Shown here piece after piece: positions 12,919 through 27,900 of a stretch of DNA of 64,000 nt (within the stretch, counting starts at the first letter, position 1; each line of letters begins with the position of its first letter). A program made the translations under genes and the position numbers. Origin of the DNA: Costus lasius (lineage: Eukaryota > Streptophyta > Magnoliopsida > Zingiberales > Costaceae); contig CM050450.1 in assembly GCA_027563935.2 (NCBI GenBank), positions 10,523,957 through 10,587,956 on the forward strand, in the 5' to 3' direction. The notes beneath the pieces are model-generated. The model was not told the origin of the DNA, searched no databases, and saw only the letters and a list, made by a program, of their open reading frames with translations.

Positions 12919-15900
12919 CTAGACATAATAGATCATGCCAACTTCAATGAGGCTTATGTGAGGGATGTTCAAAGCCACTGCAGGGCCCCGGCAATTTTTT
13001 CGGAGGAAAGAATATGCAACATCGATGACCATTTTTTTCAAAAAAGATGATGTCTTCCTGGCCTTCACATATGAGTGGCCCATGATATAAGCAACTCCCG
13101 CTTGCTGAGCTTCCAACAATGCCATTAGTTCTTCTCTCACATCAGTGTTAATGTTTTCATCTTCAGACAACTCAAATCGGATCCGTCGGCGACGGGTAAG
13201 CCGGGGTGATTCCTGCTCGTAAAGGGACTGCAAGCTCTGTAGCGTTTCAGATTTGCTACTTCTGGTTATGTTTGTGCTACAAGCAGTATCAGCAGCATCT
13301 CTCATCACCAACCTTGTTCCAGAAGTGTCTGTTGGTCGTATAACAGCCATTCTTCCTTCTGGGGTTGTGTCATAACTCCCAGAGGAAGCTTCTGAAGCCT
13401 CCATCTGAATGAACTTGGCAATACTCAACACCAGGTGATTTTCGAAGCTGTCCTGGTCACTCTGCACATCTTTGTAACCATATCTTATGATGCATCTGTA
13501 CATTCTGTAGGCTCTAGGGCCAATCCTTCCTATGAGATATCGTTCATCTTGTGGAACAAACGGGATCGGCACTGACTTGACACAGACAAAGACAAGAACT
13601 TGATGGAACGCAGGAAGGTTAGTCACAAAATGGGAGAAGATGGCAGGCACACCAGTAACCAGTGGTGTGTAAATGAGTCCAATTCCAGGGACACGGACAA
13701 TCCCTAAGCTGGGGCCAAGTGTGAGAATCCATTTCATTGAGACCTTGTTTTGTAGGTCAAAGAGATACTTCTTGCGAGTGCCGTAGTGCCAAACATGCAT
13801 GATTAACATGAACACACAGGACAGAACAAAAGGCACCCAACCTCCCTGTGGAACTTTTGTTAGCGAAGAGGAAAGGTAGGCAACCTCAACAGTCCCAAAG
13901 AAGATAAGAAATGCTAGTGCAAATATGACATTCTTCTGCCATACAAAGATGATAACAAGTGCCATAAGCCATGTAGTAGTGAACATCACAGTCATGCTTG
14001 CTATTCCTGAAAATTTAAAGAAAAAAGATTTATGCTTAAAAATTAAACCTTTGAGTTGATCGAAGCCATAATTAAATGATCCACAACAAATTATTTGACA
14101 AAATGATATTGCATATAATATGATTCCAGAGATGGATAATGAAGAATATCTATATGATTTTTTGATATTGATAAATTTGTAATGGTTATTCCTGAAAATT
14201 TAAAGAAAAAAGATATATGCTTAAAAATTAAAATTTTGAGTTGTTTGAAGCCATAATTAAATGATCCACAAGAAATTATTTGACAAAATGGTATTGCATA
14301 TAATATGATTCCAGAGATGGATAATGAAGAATATAATGTAAAAAAATTTTATATTAGTAAATTTGAAATGCTGTGTAGTGAACCAAACAGTCTTACCATA
14401 AGCATTCCCTATGAGGGTGGTGTCATGAAATCCAACTGTGACAGCAAGACAAAGAACCATAAGGATCCAGTTCATTTCAGGTATATATATCTGGCCATGG
14501 ACCCATCTCGATGTGTGGACAATTTTGACACGTGGGAAGCAACCCAAAGAATTGCATTGCTTAACAATGGAGAATGTAGCAGAGATGACAGATTGGCTAG
14601 CAACTATAGCAGCCAGAGTTGAGATCACAAAAACAGGCCAGAAAACAGGTTCTGCAAGAAAAAACAATAAAACATAAATGTAAAAGCTCATGCTCGATCA
14701 TGCGGAAAATAGAAAGTTCACAATGGAGACTTACGTGGTATAGATTCAAAAAAGCTCCGGGATACAGAAGATATGTTTTTGGAAAGAAATGCCGCTTGTC
14801 CCATATATTGCAGCACCAAACATGGATATATGAAACTGACAAATGCAATCTGCATAAAGCCAGTTAAGTGGTGTAATAATAGAGACTACTATGTATTAAA
14901 ACTTAAAAGAGTGCAAAACTACTAATGTGAACTACTATGCTGAGTATAAACTATCTAGCAAAGAGTTGCATCAAGTTATCAGTTACATGGGAAGTTTTAA
15001 ACAAAGCATATTGCTAAAACAGGCACATGAAATTAACGATGAACATGTATAACACCAATCTAATAGAAACATGATCATATAACAAAATTATTGCAACAAG
15101 AATCCTGTCCTGATTTTTATCATTGAGATATGACCTTACAACATATTTTATATATATATACATACACACAAAAATTAAGATAGATAGATATATATAGAGA
15201 GAGAGCGAGCGAGTTTTCATGCATTTATTGATAATTTTGAATACATTAATGGATCAAAATCTTGACATGCATTGCTCCACAAAAGTTTTAGACTCAAACC
15301 ACCATGCATTGGACCAAACCATGTATCCTGCGTATATGAACAAAGAAGGTTCAAGGCATTTCCATGTTTGTTTAAAGTTTCAACTCATGGCTATATCACT
15401 TTATGCTTTTACTTGCATGTATATACAACGGTTCTAAAGCAAAGATCACCTGGTGATTCAGCCTAAGTTGGCAAATACATTAAAGAACGACAACAAAAAT
15501 CTGACGATTGATGCTTGTGTACTAGTTTCATACTTTCATTTATCTTGGGACAGTTTTCATATGTTGGCAATTTTACAACCACGCTATTAGTCACATTATC
15601 AGCTTGATGCACCAGTATGAAATGATGCACCACATTCATTACAGTATCAAACTATCAATTAGAGGTCTTCCTAACAAGTCATTAAGAGCAAGCTTCTACT
15701 GAGGACGAAAGCTTCATAGTTAGTTAGCCAATACAGTATAATCCGTACAATTGAACTAAGAGTGGCTCAATATACATGTACCATATCAGCTATCAAGTTC
15801 GACAGGCTTAATGACCAATCCCACGTGGGTTTTTCAAACTCAAACCATTGATTCATTACCATTCTTGTTTATTTGATTTAGTTATTAGTAGTGGTTCCTT

Positions 15901-18900
15901 AATCCGTAGTCCTTGTAGCTCCATACCTAACTTATTTACTTCTTTTAAAAATAAAAGAAGCAATGCAAGATTAATAAGTGGTGGAATTATTTCCAAAGGA
16001 GATTGATATGCCTCCTTTGTGTCAACCTACAGTATTTCAATCCAAATCTTTGGTATCAACCTATATTGTACTAGTTTGAGTTGGCATTGATAGCATATTA
16101 CAAGGTTTCAAAAGAAGTTTGTACTACCTTATAAGGGAGGAACGTACCAATCAAACCCTATGGTATATGGTATGTGGTATATGGTTGGTATAAATCTGGT
16201 ACCAAGGTTCAAAGAATCAGTCCGGACCAATATGCCGATCCATGTTTATGTAGCAGTCCATACCAAATGAGAACCACTAGCACCGAGCAAGCAGCGGAAA
16301 GAAGATGAGAAAGGGAAACGAGAAGAAGAGGTATGTACCGGTTCGCCACTTTTGCTGAGCACGCCCACCTCTTCTTCTCCTTCTTCCTCTCCTCTTCTCT
16401 TTCTCCTTCCTCTTTCTCCTCTGCTGCATCCCGCTAGCTCCATAGCTTGGTAAAATTGGTCAGTTTAGACTAGTTCTTTAAACCTTGTCTAGTATCATAT
16501 ATTTATATATAATTATACAAGTAGATAATATAAATTAAGTGATACCAACAAGTACCCTATGTCAATATATACAAGTCCGACATTAGACCTATACACTAAT
16601 ACGCACCACAATTAATAATCATGCTATATCGGAATGAGTATCAATACTGAGATGGGTACACGAAACCTTTGTTCCAAATAAAAGAATTAGAGCCGCAAAA
16701 GAAGTGGAGTGGAAGAAGAAAAGAGGAGGGAGGATGGAGGTGGCTCACCTCTATGACTCATAGCGAATGGAAGGATGAAGAGTAGAAGAAGAAAACATGA
16801 AGGAGTGTGAAAGCTGCAAGCCGCCTCCTCTTTGTCCGCAAGTGCACAACGAAGCTTGTGGGCAACCAAGCTTTCATCGAGAGTGAAACCTTCTCCTTCT
16901 CCTTCTTCTTTCTTCTTCCAATAGTGCTACAGTTTTCTCCGATTCGGCTAGTTCGTACAGAACCGAGCTAGGACTGGAACAACTGGTATTTGAAACCTTG
17001 CTTAAAAGTTTAAATGTGAATATTCAAGCATACCAACATGATTAATCAAATAGTTGACATGTATTATATAGTTAGTAGGGAATTAAACTAAAATTTATAT
17101 AGAAAAATATTTTATTAAATACTTTATATTTGAATTAAAATTATTTTTAAAAAAAGTTATATCAATTGTATAATATTTTGTCTCCAACAATGACATAGTA
17201 TAAATAAACCTATTTTAAAATTGTTTTTTTAACTATTCCTTTATAATAATACCATAAATATTATTTGAAACCTATTTTTTGTATCCACCCCCTACCCCCC
17301 CCCCCCCCCTCTCCGACCGCTCAACCCTCTTCCTATTCTCAGTTCACAATTCCACTCTACTTGATGCTGCTCAACAATGATATGCCACATGTTTATTGAG
17401 AGAACTTGTATACTGACTAGATATGGTCGGACTATCCTTCTTTTTAGTCTTTGACTGCTGATATCATTTTACTTTCTAATACACTGAGACCGCTTCTCCT
17501 ACTGAGCCTTATTATCATTCTCCTTGATCCATCATATTCCCTTCTAAAGCTCAGTCATCTACCTCTACTTCCACTATACTAAATGTAGTCTCACCACTAC
17601 TAGCCCCTGCAGGTTGCAGATCTCTCACTTATTCACGTAGCTCTTCACAAACACAATCTTCCACTGGCCATCCCTTATTCATATATTTCTTATGATCTAT
17701 CTCCCTCCTTCCTATCCTTCTTTGCCTTTCTTTTTGTACTTGTGATTCTGAGGTCCATCCATGAAGCTATACTAGTTCTTCAAGGAAAATAGGCAATTGC
17801 TGAGAAGACAATTTGGCATTCTCGTGCTATTTGAGTACTTGTACCCTTGCAACCTAGTATGTTTGCTATTATTTGCAAATAAGTGTACACTGTCAAATAT
17901 CATGATGTAAATGGTACAAGGAATCACTACACAGTCAGCAACTAAAGGTTTTCTCAAACTTATAATGTTGACTATTCGAATATTGTTCCTATTTGCAATA
18001 AATCTTGATTGAAATTTGCGCTAACTTGTGTTTAATAACACAAATGCCTTCATATATGGTATAATCTATCTCAATGGTTTATCTTGGGCAACCCAGGGAG
18101 TATGCTGCTTAGAGGAGATAATATAAGTTCTCTTTGATTGTTGTAACTATTAGGTCTCAATGATATTCATTCAGTTTAGCAAGATGAAATACTTTATGCA
18201 TTGTTATCATTGTGAGCACGACCACAAGGTATCAACATTCTGAATTCTATAAGTCAAAAAATGATGATCATTAGGGTTTGAGAGAGTTTTAAGTTATTTT
18301 TAAAAGCAACTTTTGAGAGAGTTTGAAAGGTTTTGAGAAATGGTGTATTTGGTATAAGGGTATGGAGCGTTTTAAATAGACTAAAAACTCCAAAGACAAT
18401 TTCAAGCAACTAGAAAAACAAACAGCAACAATTTCAAAACTTTCTAAACAACTAGAACACTAGTTATTGGTAGCTTAATGATTATAATGTACTGATGTAC
18501 AAGTCGTACTTACACACATTACCTACAAATGGTACCAGACTACCAGGTGCCAACCGGTACACCCAGTTATCTAAACCCTGTTTTAGATATTTGTCCATGT
18601 TGCTTTTTAGTGTGTATAAACTAACAACCTTAGATCTTCAAGTAAAATCGTTTCTTATGAAAGTATTGGTTATCCATTTGCAAATGTTAACTTTATCTGG
18701 CTAATTATCTTGCAAAAATATCACTCAGCTGTGTAATTAAGCAATAAGCACACACACCCTTATGGATGCCGCATTGAAGTGGCCAAGATCTGCAAACATA
18801 GCTTCAGTACCTGCAAAATAGTTCAAGCTCAGGATATATTATTATGAACTAGATGAATAATCTGCATTCACAGAAAAATATCAGCAAAAAGAAGCAGCTC

Positions 18901-21900
18901 TGGAACTGACCTGTGATTGAAAGAAGTATTCCAGCTAGTGAAATCCAACCATCTTTTCCTGTGTTCTTGAAGAACTTGACGATGTAATATGGAGATAGAG
19001 CATGAAATATTTTGGGGTTCCAATGGACTATATTATACAAACCGATTGCAGCAATACTTATGAGCCAAATGATAACAATAGGTGCGAACAAGAAAGCTAC
19101 CCTCTGAGTTCCCTTGTGCTGCAAGGAAAAAAGGCCAACCAGCACAACGCAGGCGATTATTGTCACCTCACCTATGATATGTAGTAGATGCATAAGACAA
19201 TCATGAAATAAAAAAAAAAAAAAATCATATAAAAGATATATCCAAAACAAGGTTTGCAATTCGGTAAACCAATTCTTCACCTATCATGATAAAAAAGAGA
19301 GGAAAAGATCATATAAAAGATATTTCCAAAGGAAGATTTGCAATTCCAGTGCATACCGGTAAACCGGTTGCTCACGAGACCCGTACATACCGGTGGTATC
19401 AACATACGGTACTATATATATATATATATCAAGATTCTCAAAACTGGTCCAATCGGCAAATACTGATGGAACCAAACGGTATTCTAGTGGAACCGAACTG
19501 CGCAGCAGTAGCCGGAGGAAGAAAGAAGAAAAGAAAAAGAAGAGGACGAGGCAGAAGAAGAGGAAGAGCAGTTGTCGCCCGCTCGCTTGCATCCACTGCT
19601 GCTCCTCTTCTTCCCTTCCTCTCCTCTTCTCCTTCTACTCTTCTCCTCCTCCCCTTTGCTTCATTCTCCCCATTCCACCGACTGGTATGAACGGGCATTC
19701 AGACCAATTTTGAAAACCTTGATATATATGTATATATATATCGGTACCAACTATGTGCCCGTCCCGATCTACCAACTATGTGCCTGTACCGATCTACTGT
19801 CGACACCGTATAGTACCAATGATCTAAATACCACGACTATACAAAAGGTGGCCAATCAAAACCTCATGGCGTACCCCCCACCACGCACGGCATTCAACAT
19901 CGGTCAACCGTCTACTCCCCCACCTCGGTCACGACCGGTATCAACATAATCTCAACCGGGTCATATCAACCTAATCACGGGGCTCAACAAACGCTCATAT
20001 AGAGCTACATGTAAAGTGCATATCCTACTCTCTAGATAAATAACAGCATAAAACCAGAAAACATGCAAGTAGATATATGTCCAATAGAAACAAGATAAGA
20101 CTACAACGGCATCAGATACAAATCAAGGGAATAAACTTAAGGTAAGGTGCCACTATCCTAAGCATGCAGTTGGCACCGAAGCAAAGGTAGGAAGAAGACC
20201 CTACCTCGAAATGCAGGTCTAAGCTAAGAACCAACCAAATAAGTACAACGAATAGTGTCTGTGCGCTACAGTCGTCGAACCTTAAAATATATAGATGGCC
20301 TGTGTCACAATATGCTGGTGTTCTTGTATGTGTTATTTTACCCTAAACCGCATGCAGTTCTACAACGTGTAAGTAATAAGCGGAGTTAGGGCACTAACCT
20401 AGTTCGCAGCCACGTGCGAACGGAATTTCACCGTTGGTCGTCGGAGCACACAAGAACCAACCCAATATATGTCTGCACGAATCCTGGGGTTCACCGGAAA
20501 GTTCGCCGGAACAATATTTCAGAGCTTACAGCAAGATCAGAATCGTTGGAATCCAAGAAAGAGATCGTCGTCTTGATTCTAGGCGTCGCCGGAGGATCAC
20601 CAGAAGATCGTCGTAACAGTGTCTCCGACGTCGGAATAGTGCTTGCCGACGCAGATCGGAGCTCGCCGGAGCACCATAGAAAGCTGGCGTTGAGAGGAAT
20701 TCAGCCGTACACTTATCTTCGCGAACGGACACAGCAATCGCCGGAAATCAGTGGAATAACCCGGCGGCGCCACCAACGTTTGCCAGAGCCAAGAGAGATG
20801 ATGCACCGGAAAGGCGTTGGCAGGCAGCGGAAATGTTCGCCGAAGGTGGGGAATGCTTGCCAGAGGCACTGGAGGTGAGTTGGGCATCGGATCCGCAATT
20901 TTCCTTTGTCCCGTCGCCACCCGCGTTCACGTGCAGGAGCAAAAAGAAGGTAGCTGGATTTTGGTCGCCGGACGACGGAAATTCATCGCCGGAACTCCCG
21001 TTGGCCGGAGGAGGAGGGCGAAGACGAGTGAGTATAGGGGGAGCTCGCCAGTGTTTGCTTGCCGACCGGAAGGAAACAGCGACGGGTGGGTGAGTGCGTC
21101 GCAGGGAGAGGAGGCCGCAAGCTCGCGTTGGCGTGACGAGAGTCGTGTGAAGGGTGAGGCGACGGGGACAGATTGTGCAGAGAGAGGGTTTCACGTGGAG
21201 AAGTTGTGTGAAGGGACAAGTTGGCTTTGCGTGTGCAGGCAAAGGAGCAAGCGGCTTGGCAGAAATAGCAAGGAATAGAATCACCTTGCCGTGGAGTCAC
21301 GCAAGCGTAAAGGATTGTGACCGACAAAGCAACGTGGTCCAGTGCGAGGATTGAAAAAAAAAGACTCATACGCACAGTATTCTCTGCCAACGCCAAGCTG
21401 GTCACCGCCACCATTTGAGCACCGATATTGACTTAAGGTCAACTTGATTTGTCGAGTAGTGATTAGTAAGAATCGGTGCGTAACATTTACTTCCACCTAA
21501 AAAAAATTTGATCCCCAAATTTAACACAACACTAGATTATAATCAAGCACGAGTATAGTTCACAGATACAATTAGCCACTACATTCCGTACGTATACTCG
21601 TGACACTCCGGTCGCTCAGGGAACAAATGCGGCCATCTACGTAAGGTCTCATCCTCGCGTTCCCATGTTGCCTCGCTTGCCATATGGTTCTGCCAGCGAA
21701 CCTCGACCATCTGGATTACCTTCTTGCGGAGCCGATGTTCCTTTCTGTCCAAGATCTCCACAGGTGTCCTAGTAAGTGATGTTGTGTCTGATCCCAGGAA
21801 AACGATCAACTAGAACATGGGACGGATCTCGGAGGTACTTCCGCAGCATCGATACGTGGAACACGTTGTGGATGTGTGAGAGCGTATGAGGTAACGCCAA

Positions 21901-24900
21901 CTGGTAAGCCACGGCTCCAATGCGTTCCAAAATCTCGAACGGACCAATATAGTGCGGAGCCAACTTGCCCTTGTAGCCGAAACGTGCTGGACCTTTCACT
22001 GATGTGACTTTGAGAAATACGTGATCCCCAACTTCGAACTCGAGGACACGTCTCCGTTTGTCTACGTAGCTTTTCTGGCGGCTTTGTGCAGTCAGCAGTC
22101 TTCTTCGGATCAGTTGGACCCATTCCGCATCATGTTCGAGCATCGTTGGAGCGAAGGCACATTCTTCGCCGACCTGATCCGATAGCACTGGGGATCGGCA
22201 TCTTCTGCCGTCCAGGGCTTCGAATAAAGCCATCTATAATGAGAAGCGTTAATTAGAATAAGGTTAAGATACAGAGGTAAAAAGAATTATGAACTGAAAA
22301 GTAACGAATTGAAAATTGATATCACTTGGATTGACGAGTGATAGCTGTTGTTGTATGCGAATTCCTCCAAATGTAGATGAGCCTCCCAATCGCCGCTGAA
22401 GTCCAGAGCACAAGCTCGAAGCATATCTTCGAGCGTTTGTATCGTCCGCTCTGATTGGCCGTCAATCTGCGGGTGGAAGGCAGTACTGAAACGTACTTAT
22501 GTACCCATCGCCTTCTGCAGACTACCCCAAAAGCGCGAGGTGAACCGCAGATCTTGATCGAAAATGATACTGGTCGGGACTCCATGCAATCGAATGATCT
22601 CACGGCAATATAGATTTGCCAATCGGTCCATGCTGAAAGTCTTCTTGACGGGTAAGAAGTGGGCCGATTTGGATCGGACTCCATGCAATCGAATGATCTC
22701 ACGGCAATATAGATTTGCCAATCGGTCCATGCTGAAAGTCTTCTTGACGGGTAAGAAGTGGGCCGATTTGGTTAGTCGATCGACAATCACCGATATAGAA
22801 TCGCTGTCTCTTTGCGTTTTCGGAAGACCCGATACAAAATCCATAGTGATATGCTCCTATTTCCATTCAGGGATAGTGATATTCTAGAGCAATCCCGGGG
22901 GTCTTTTGTGTTCAACTCTGACCTGTTGGCATGTGAGGCATTCGGATACGAACTTCGCCACATCGTTTTTCATATTCTCCCACCAATAGGATTTACGGAG
23001 ATCCCTGTACATCTTCGTACCACCTGGGTGCATGGCAAACTTAGACTTGTGAGCTTCCTCCATAAGCTCGTGTTTCATTGAAGCAGGTACACATAGTCGG
23101 TTATCAAACTGTATAACGCCCTCAGAGTCCTGCGTGATCTCACGTCGTCTTCCACGGGGGACAATTTCCTGGAGATGTTCATCATCAGGCTAGCTGTCGA
23201 TAATTTTCTGAACAAGTTGAGATCCTGCCATCAGCACAGCCAAGCACCCGTTTTCTGTGGGACAGATGATCTCTAGATCAAGCTCTGCAATCTGTCTAAC
23301 AAACTTGGTCGGTGCGACCCATAAGTTTACAAGAGCTCCCACTGACTTCCTGCTAAGCACATCAGCAACGACGTTGGCTTTTCCTGGCTGATAATTTATA
23401 GTGCAATCATAATCTTTTAGGAACTCCATCCACCGACGCTGTCGCATATTAAGCTCCTTATGAGAATACAGATATTTTAAGCTCTTATGGTCGGTGAATA
23501 TCTCAAAGGTGACTCCATAGAGGTAGTGTTGTCACATCTTCAGTGCGAAAATGACTGCCGCCAGTTCAAGATCATGTATAGGGTAGTTCCTCTCATGCAC
23601 CTTAAGCTGTCTAGAAACATAGGCGATTACCCCACCATTTTGCATCAAAACTACTCCTAGTCCTTGCAGAGACGCATCAGTGTAAACATGAAAGCCATCG
23701 TCACCAGCCGAAAGCATGAGAATAGGTAACCTCTGCTTGAGTTCCTGAAAGCTAGTCTCACAATTGTGATCCCAGGTAAATTGCACAACCTTCTTGGTTA
23801 GGCGAGTAAGTGGAGCTGAGATCTTAGAAAATCCCTCTACGAACTTACGATAATAGCCTGCGAGTCCGAGGAAACTCCGAATCTCGTGGACTGTCGTAGG
23901 CTTTTCTCATTCGATAATTGCGCGGATCTTCTCGGGATCAACAGAAATCCCATTCCCGGAAATTACGTGCCTAAGAAATGTCACCTCAGTTAACTAGAAG
24001 GCACATTTGTTATACTTTGCATAGAGTTATTCCTTACGTAACGCTCGGAGCACAAGATGTAAATGGTTCTTATGCTCGGCCTCGTTGCGAGAATAGATCA
24101 GGATCTCGTCAATGAATACTACGACGAATCTGTCCAGATAGTCGATGAAAATCCGGTTTATCAAGTCCATGAAGGCGGCTGGTGCATTAGTTAATCCGAA
24201 TGGCATGACTAGGAACTCGTAACACCCATATTGGGTACGGAAGGTTGTCTTCGATACGTCTCCTTCTCGGATGCGCAGCTGATGATATCCTAACCGGAGG
24301 TCAATTTTAGAATAGATGCATATACCCTTGAGCTGATCAAATAGAACGTCATCCTAGGCGGTGGGTAATTGTTCTTGATGGTGACTGCGTTTAATTGACG
24401 ATAGTCAATACACAGTCGAAATGTGTCATCCTTCTTTTTCACGAATAACACCGGAGTACCCCATGGCGACGCTCTAGGTCGTATAAAGCCTTTATTGAGC
24501 AATTCCTGCAATTGCTCCTTTAGCTCTTCAAGTTCCTTAGGCGCTATTCGGTATGGAGCCCTAGAAATAGGGGCGGTGCCTGATTGTAGTTCTAGAGAAA
24601 ATTCCACCTGTCGGTGTGGTAATAACCTATGGAGTTCATCAGGAAAAACATCTTGGTACTTTCTAACAACAGGTACCCGCTCAATAAGGACAGACAGTTG
24701 TTTTCGAGCTTCAACGACAAACATCAGATACCCATGACATCCGTCGTTTAATAGCCGTCTGGTCTATATAGCATTGATCACAGGAGCAACCCGTCCGGAC
24801 TCTCTTGAGAAAGTACAAGTAGTGTCTCCTGGTGTGCCGAATATCACCTTGGCAGCGTAGCAATCCACCATAGCTCGATTGTCGGCTAGCCATTGCATCC

Positions 24901-27900
24901 CCAAGATAACTTCAAAATCTGTAAGCTCCAGAAGCATAAGATCTGTATATATAATAATGTCCCCAAAATCCAGTGGGCATTATTTAAGTTCTAGATACGA
25001 CCGCAAAGTACCCGCCGGGGAGTATATAGTCATATCATACTGTGCTAAAACAGGTGTTTGTTGGATCTTCTTCACAAAAGCATATGATATGAAAGAATGC
25101 GAACTATCAGTATCGATCAGTAAGCATGCAGGAATACCATATATAGAAATTATACCTTGCAGCATTGAATTTGGGGCACGTTGAGCGTCACGTTGGGATA
25201 AGGCACACGCTTAAGCCACACCTGGTTGTTGGACTGGAGCCCTTTGCTGAGTAGAGGGGCACCGATCAGGTTGCGGGGGTCGTGTGCGAGTCTGTCGCGA
25301 GCCCCTTGAAGATGCTTGTGGGAGCCGCTGCTGCTGTTGCTGGGCGCCCCAATAAGGGTATGCATCTCTCATGTGACCGTACTCTTGGCAATGATGGCAC
25401 TGAACTGCCTTCTGTGGACATATTCTTGCAATGTGTCCCACCCCACCACAGTGGTAGCACGTCTTGGGAGAATGAGGAGGCGAGAAACCCATGCTCGGAG
25501 GAGATCGTATGAATTGCTGAGACATAGAGGAAGGAATCCAAGATTTCCTGCCCGCTTCCATGTTTCAGTAACTGGCTCGTGAGGTCGGTGGGCTCTTACT
25601 TGTTGAAAGCCCAATGTCTCGGCGGCTACTAGAGGCTACAACCTTGCCCTTGCGGCCTCGGGGTGGATCGGACTCGTCCGATTCTTCTGCCATTCGAGCC
25701 GTGTCAAGAACTACCTAAAAATCTTCCGGATTTGCAGTTCGAGCTAGTATCTTGATAGGGCAATCTAATCCCCTGATAAATTGTTTAGAACGGTCGTACG
25801 TCGTTGGGACTAACTCTGGAAACATCTTAGCTAACCTCTGAAATTCTGTAATATATTCAGCCACGGGCAGCCATTTTGCTTCAAATTCAGGAACTAATAC
25901 CGCAACTTTTCCCGAAAGACAGCAGGGAAATATTCGGCAGTGAAACATTGCTGGAACACATCCCAATTGAATCGCTCGTCGCCTACCGTCAAAACGAGGG
26001 AATCCCACTAAATGTTATCCTAAATGTTATCAGAGCCGAAAGGTCCTAACTTAACCCTAGGATTGGCCTTAAGGACTAAGGAAGACTTTAGGGATGTAAG
26101 ACGTTATCCTGAATGTTATTGTTTCTAACCGTCCTAACTCTCCTTTAATTACTTGTTTTGACGCAACGCAGGAAAGCTAGCCAATTTGGCTAAAGATGTG
26201 TTGAACCTGCCTTTGCACTGGACGCGAGGGAGCGGTCGCTCCGGTACCACCTCCCATTGTTCCATCAGTTCCGATCCCAGCTCCTCCCTCACCAGAACCT
26301 GAACCAGCATTTATGCGGCCGAAGATGAGGGTCCTGCCGAACAACCAAGACACGGGGCTAAATAAAACGAAGCTTGGATGAACATGTCAGACCGCTTCAC
26401 GGATTTTGGCTACAAACGGTTTGGGGTTTTCACCGGACAACCCAGCACGTGGAAGGCTATGCAATGGATCCAAAGTGTAACAGACACTCTGGATATGGTA
26501 CGTTGCCCCGAAAACCAGCGTGTTAGCTTATTGGTTTATTTCCTTATTGGTGATGCCAGGGATTGGTGGGATTCCCTCGTTTCGATGGTAGGCGACGAAA
26601 GATTCAATTGGGATGTGTTCTAGCAATGTTTCGCCGCCGAATATTTCCCTGCCCTTTCGGGAAAAGTTGCAGCACCAGTTCCTGAATTTGAAGCAAAATG
26701 GCTGCCCAGTGGCTGAATATATTGCGGAATTTCAGAGGTTGGCTAAGATGTTTCCAGAGTTAATCCCAACGATGTACGACCGTTCTAAATAATTTATCAG
26801 GGGATTAGATCGCCCTATCAAGATATTAGCCCGAACTGCAGATCCAGAAGATTTTCAAGCAGTTCTTGACACGGCTCGAATGGCTAAAGAATCGGACGAG
26901 TCTGATCCACCTCGAAACCGCAAGGGTAAGGCTGTAGCCTCTAGCAGCCGCCGAGACACTAGGCTTCCAGCGAATAAGAGCCTACCGACCTTACGAGCCA
27001 GTTACCGAGACATGGAAGCGGGCAGGAAATCTTAGGCCCCTTCCTCTATGTCTCAGCGATTCATACGGTCTCCTCCGAGCATGGGTTTCTCGCCTCCTTA
27101 TTCTCCTAAGACGTGCTACCACTGTGGCGGGGTGGGATATATTACAAGAATGTGTCCCCAGAAGGCAGTTCAGTGCCACTATTGCCAAGAGTACGGTCAC
27201 ATGAGAGACGCATGCCCTCATTGGGGCGCCCAGCAACAGTAGCAGCAACAGCAGCTCCCACAAGCGTCTTCAAGGGGCTCGCGACAGACTCGCACACGAC
27301 CCTCGCGATTTGATCGGTCCCCCTCTACTCAGCAAAGGGCTCCAGTCCAACAACCAGGTGCGGCTCGAGCATATGCCTTATCCCAACGTGATGCTCAACG
27401 TGCCCCAAATTCAGTGCTGTAAGGTATAATTTCTGTATATGGTATTCCTGCATGCTTACTGATCGATACCGGTAGTTCGCATTCTTTCATATCATATGCT
27501 TTTGTAAAGATGATCCAACAAACACCTGTTTTAGCACAGTATGATATGACTATATACTCCCCAGCGGGTACTTTGCGGTCGTATCTAGAACTTAAACAAT
27601 GCCCACTGGATTTTGAGGACATTGTTATATATACAGATCTTATGCTTCAGGAGCTTACAGATTTTAAAGTTATCTTGGGGATGCAATGGCTAGCCGACAA
27701 TCGAGCTATGGTGGATTGCTACACTGCCAAGGTGACATTCGGCACGCCAGGAGAAACTACTTGTACTTTCGCAGGGTATCTGATGTTTGTCGTCGAAGCT
27801 TGAGAATAGCCACCTGTCCCTATTGAGCGGGTACCTGTTGTCAGAAGGTACCAAGATATTTTTCCTGATGAACTCCCTAGGCTACCACCACACCGACAAG

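Larger units (their letters stand above)
19797..26008 (-). mobile_element. Ty3/gypsy chromovirus (Tekay/Del-like), minus copy
   Basis: Read leftwards, the order is gag (from 26008), CCHC zinc knuckles, aspartic protease, reverse transcriptase, RNase H, integrase, a chromodomain-like C-terminus, a purine-rich tract and an LTR starting at 21485. This order is that of Ty3/gypsy chromoviruses. The element lacks its 5' LTR, leader and gag start: it is cut at about 26008 and joined there to the primer-binding site of the plus copy. Many stops and frameshifts interrupt it. Its outer LTR edge is uncertain, and 19797 marks the point where homology to the plus copy stops. Confidence 0.85.

Noticed and set aside
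20414..21414. Several long overlapping frames
   Set aside because: They lie in the GC-rich part of the gypsy LTR, on both strands, and recur inverted at 31300-32100.
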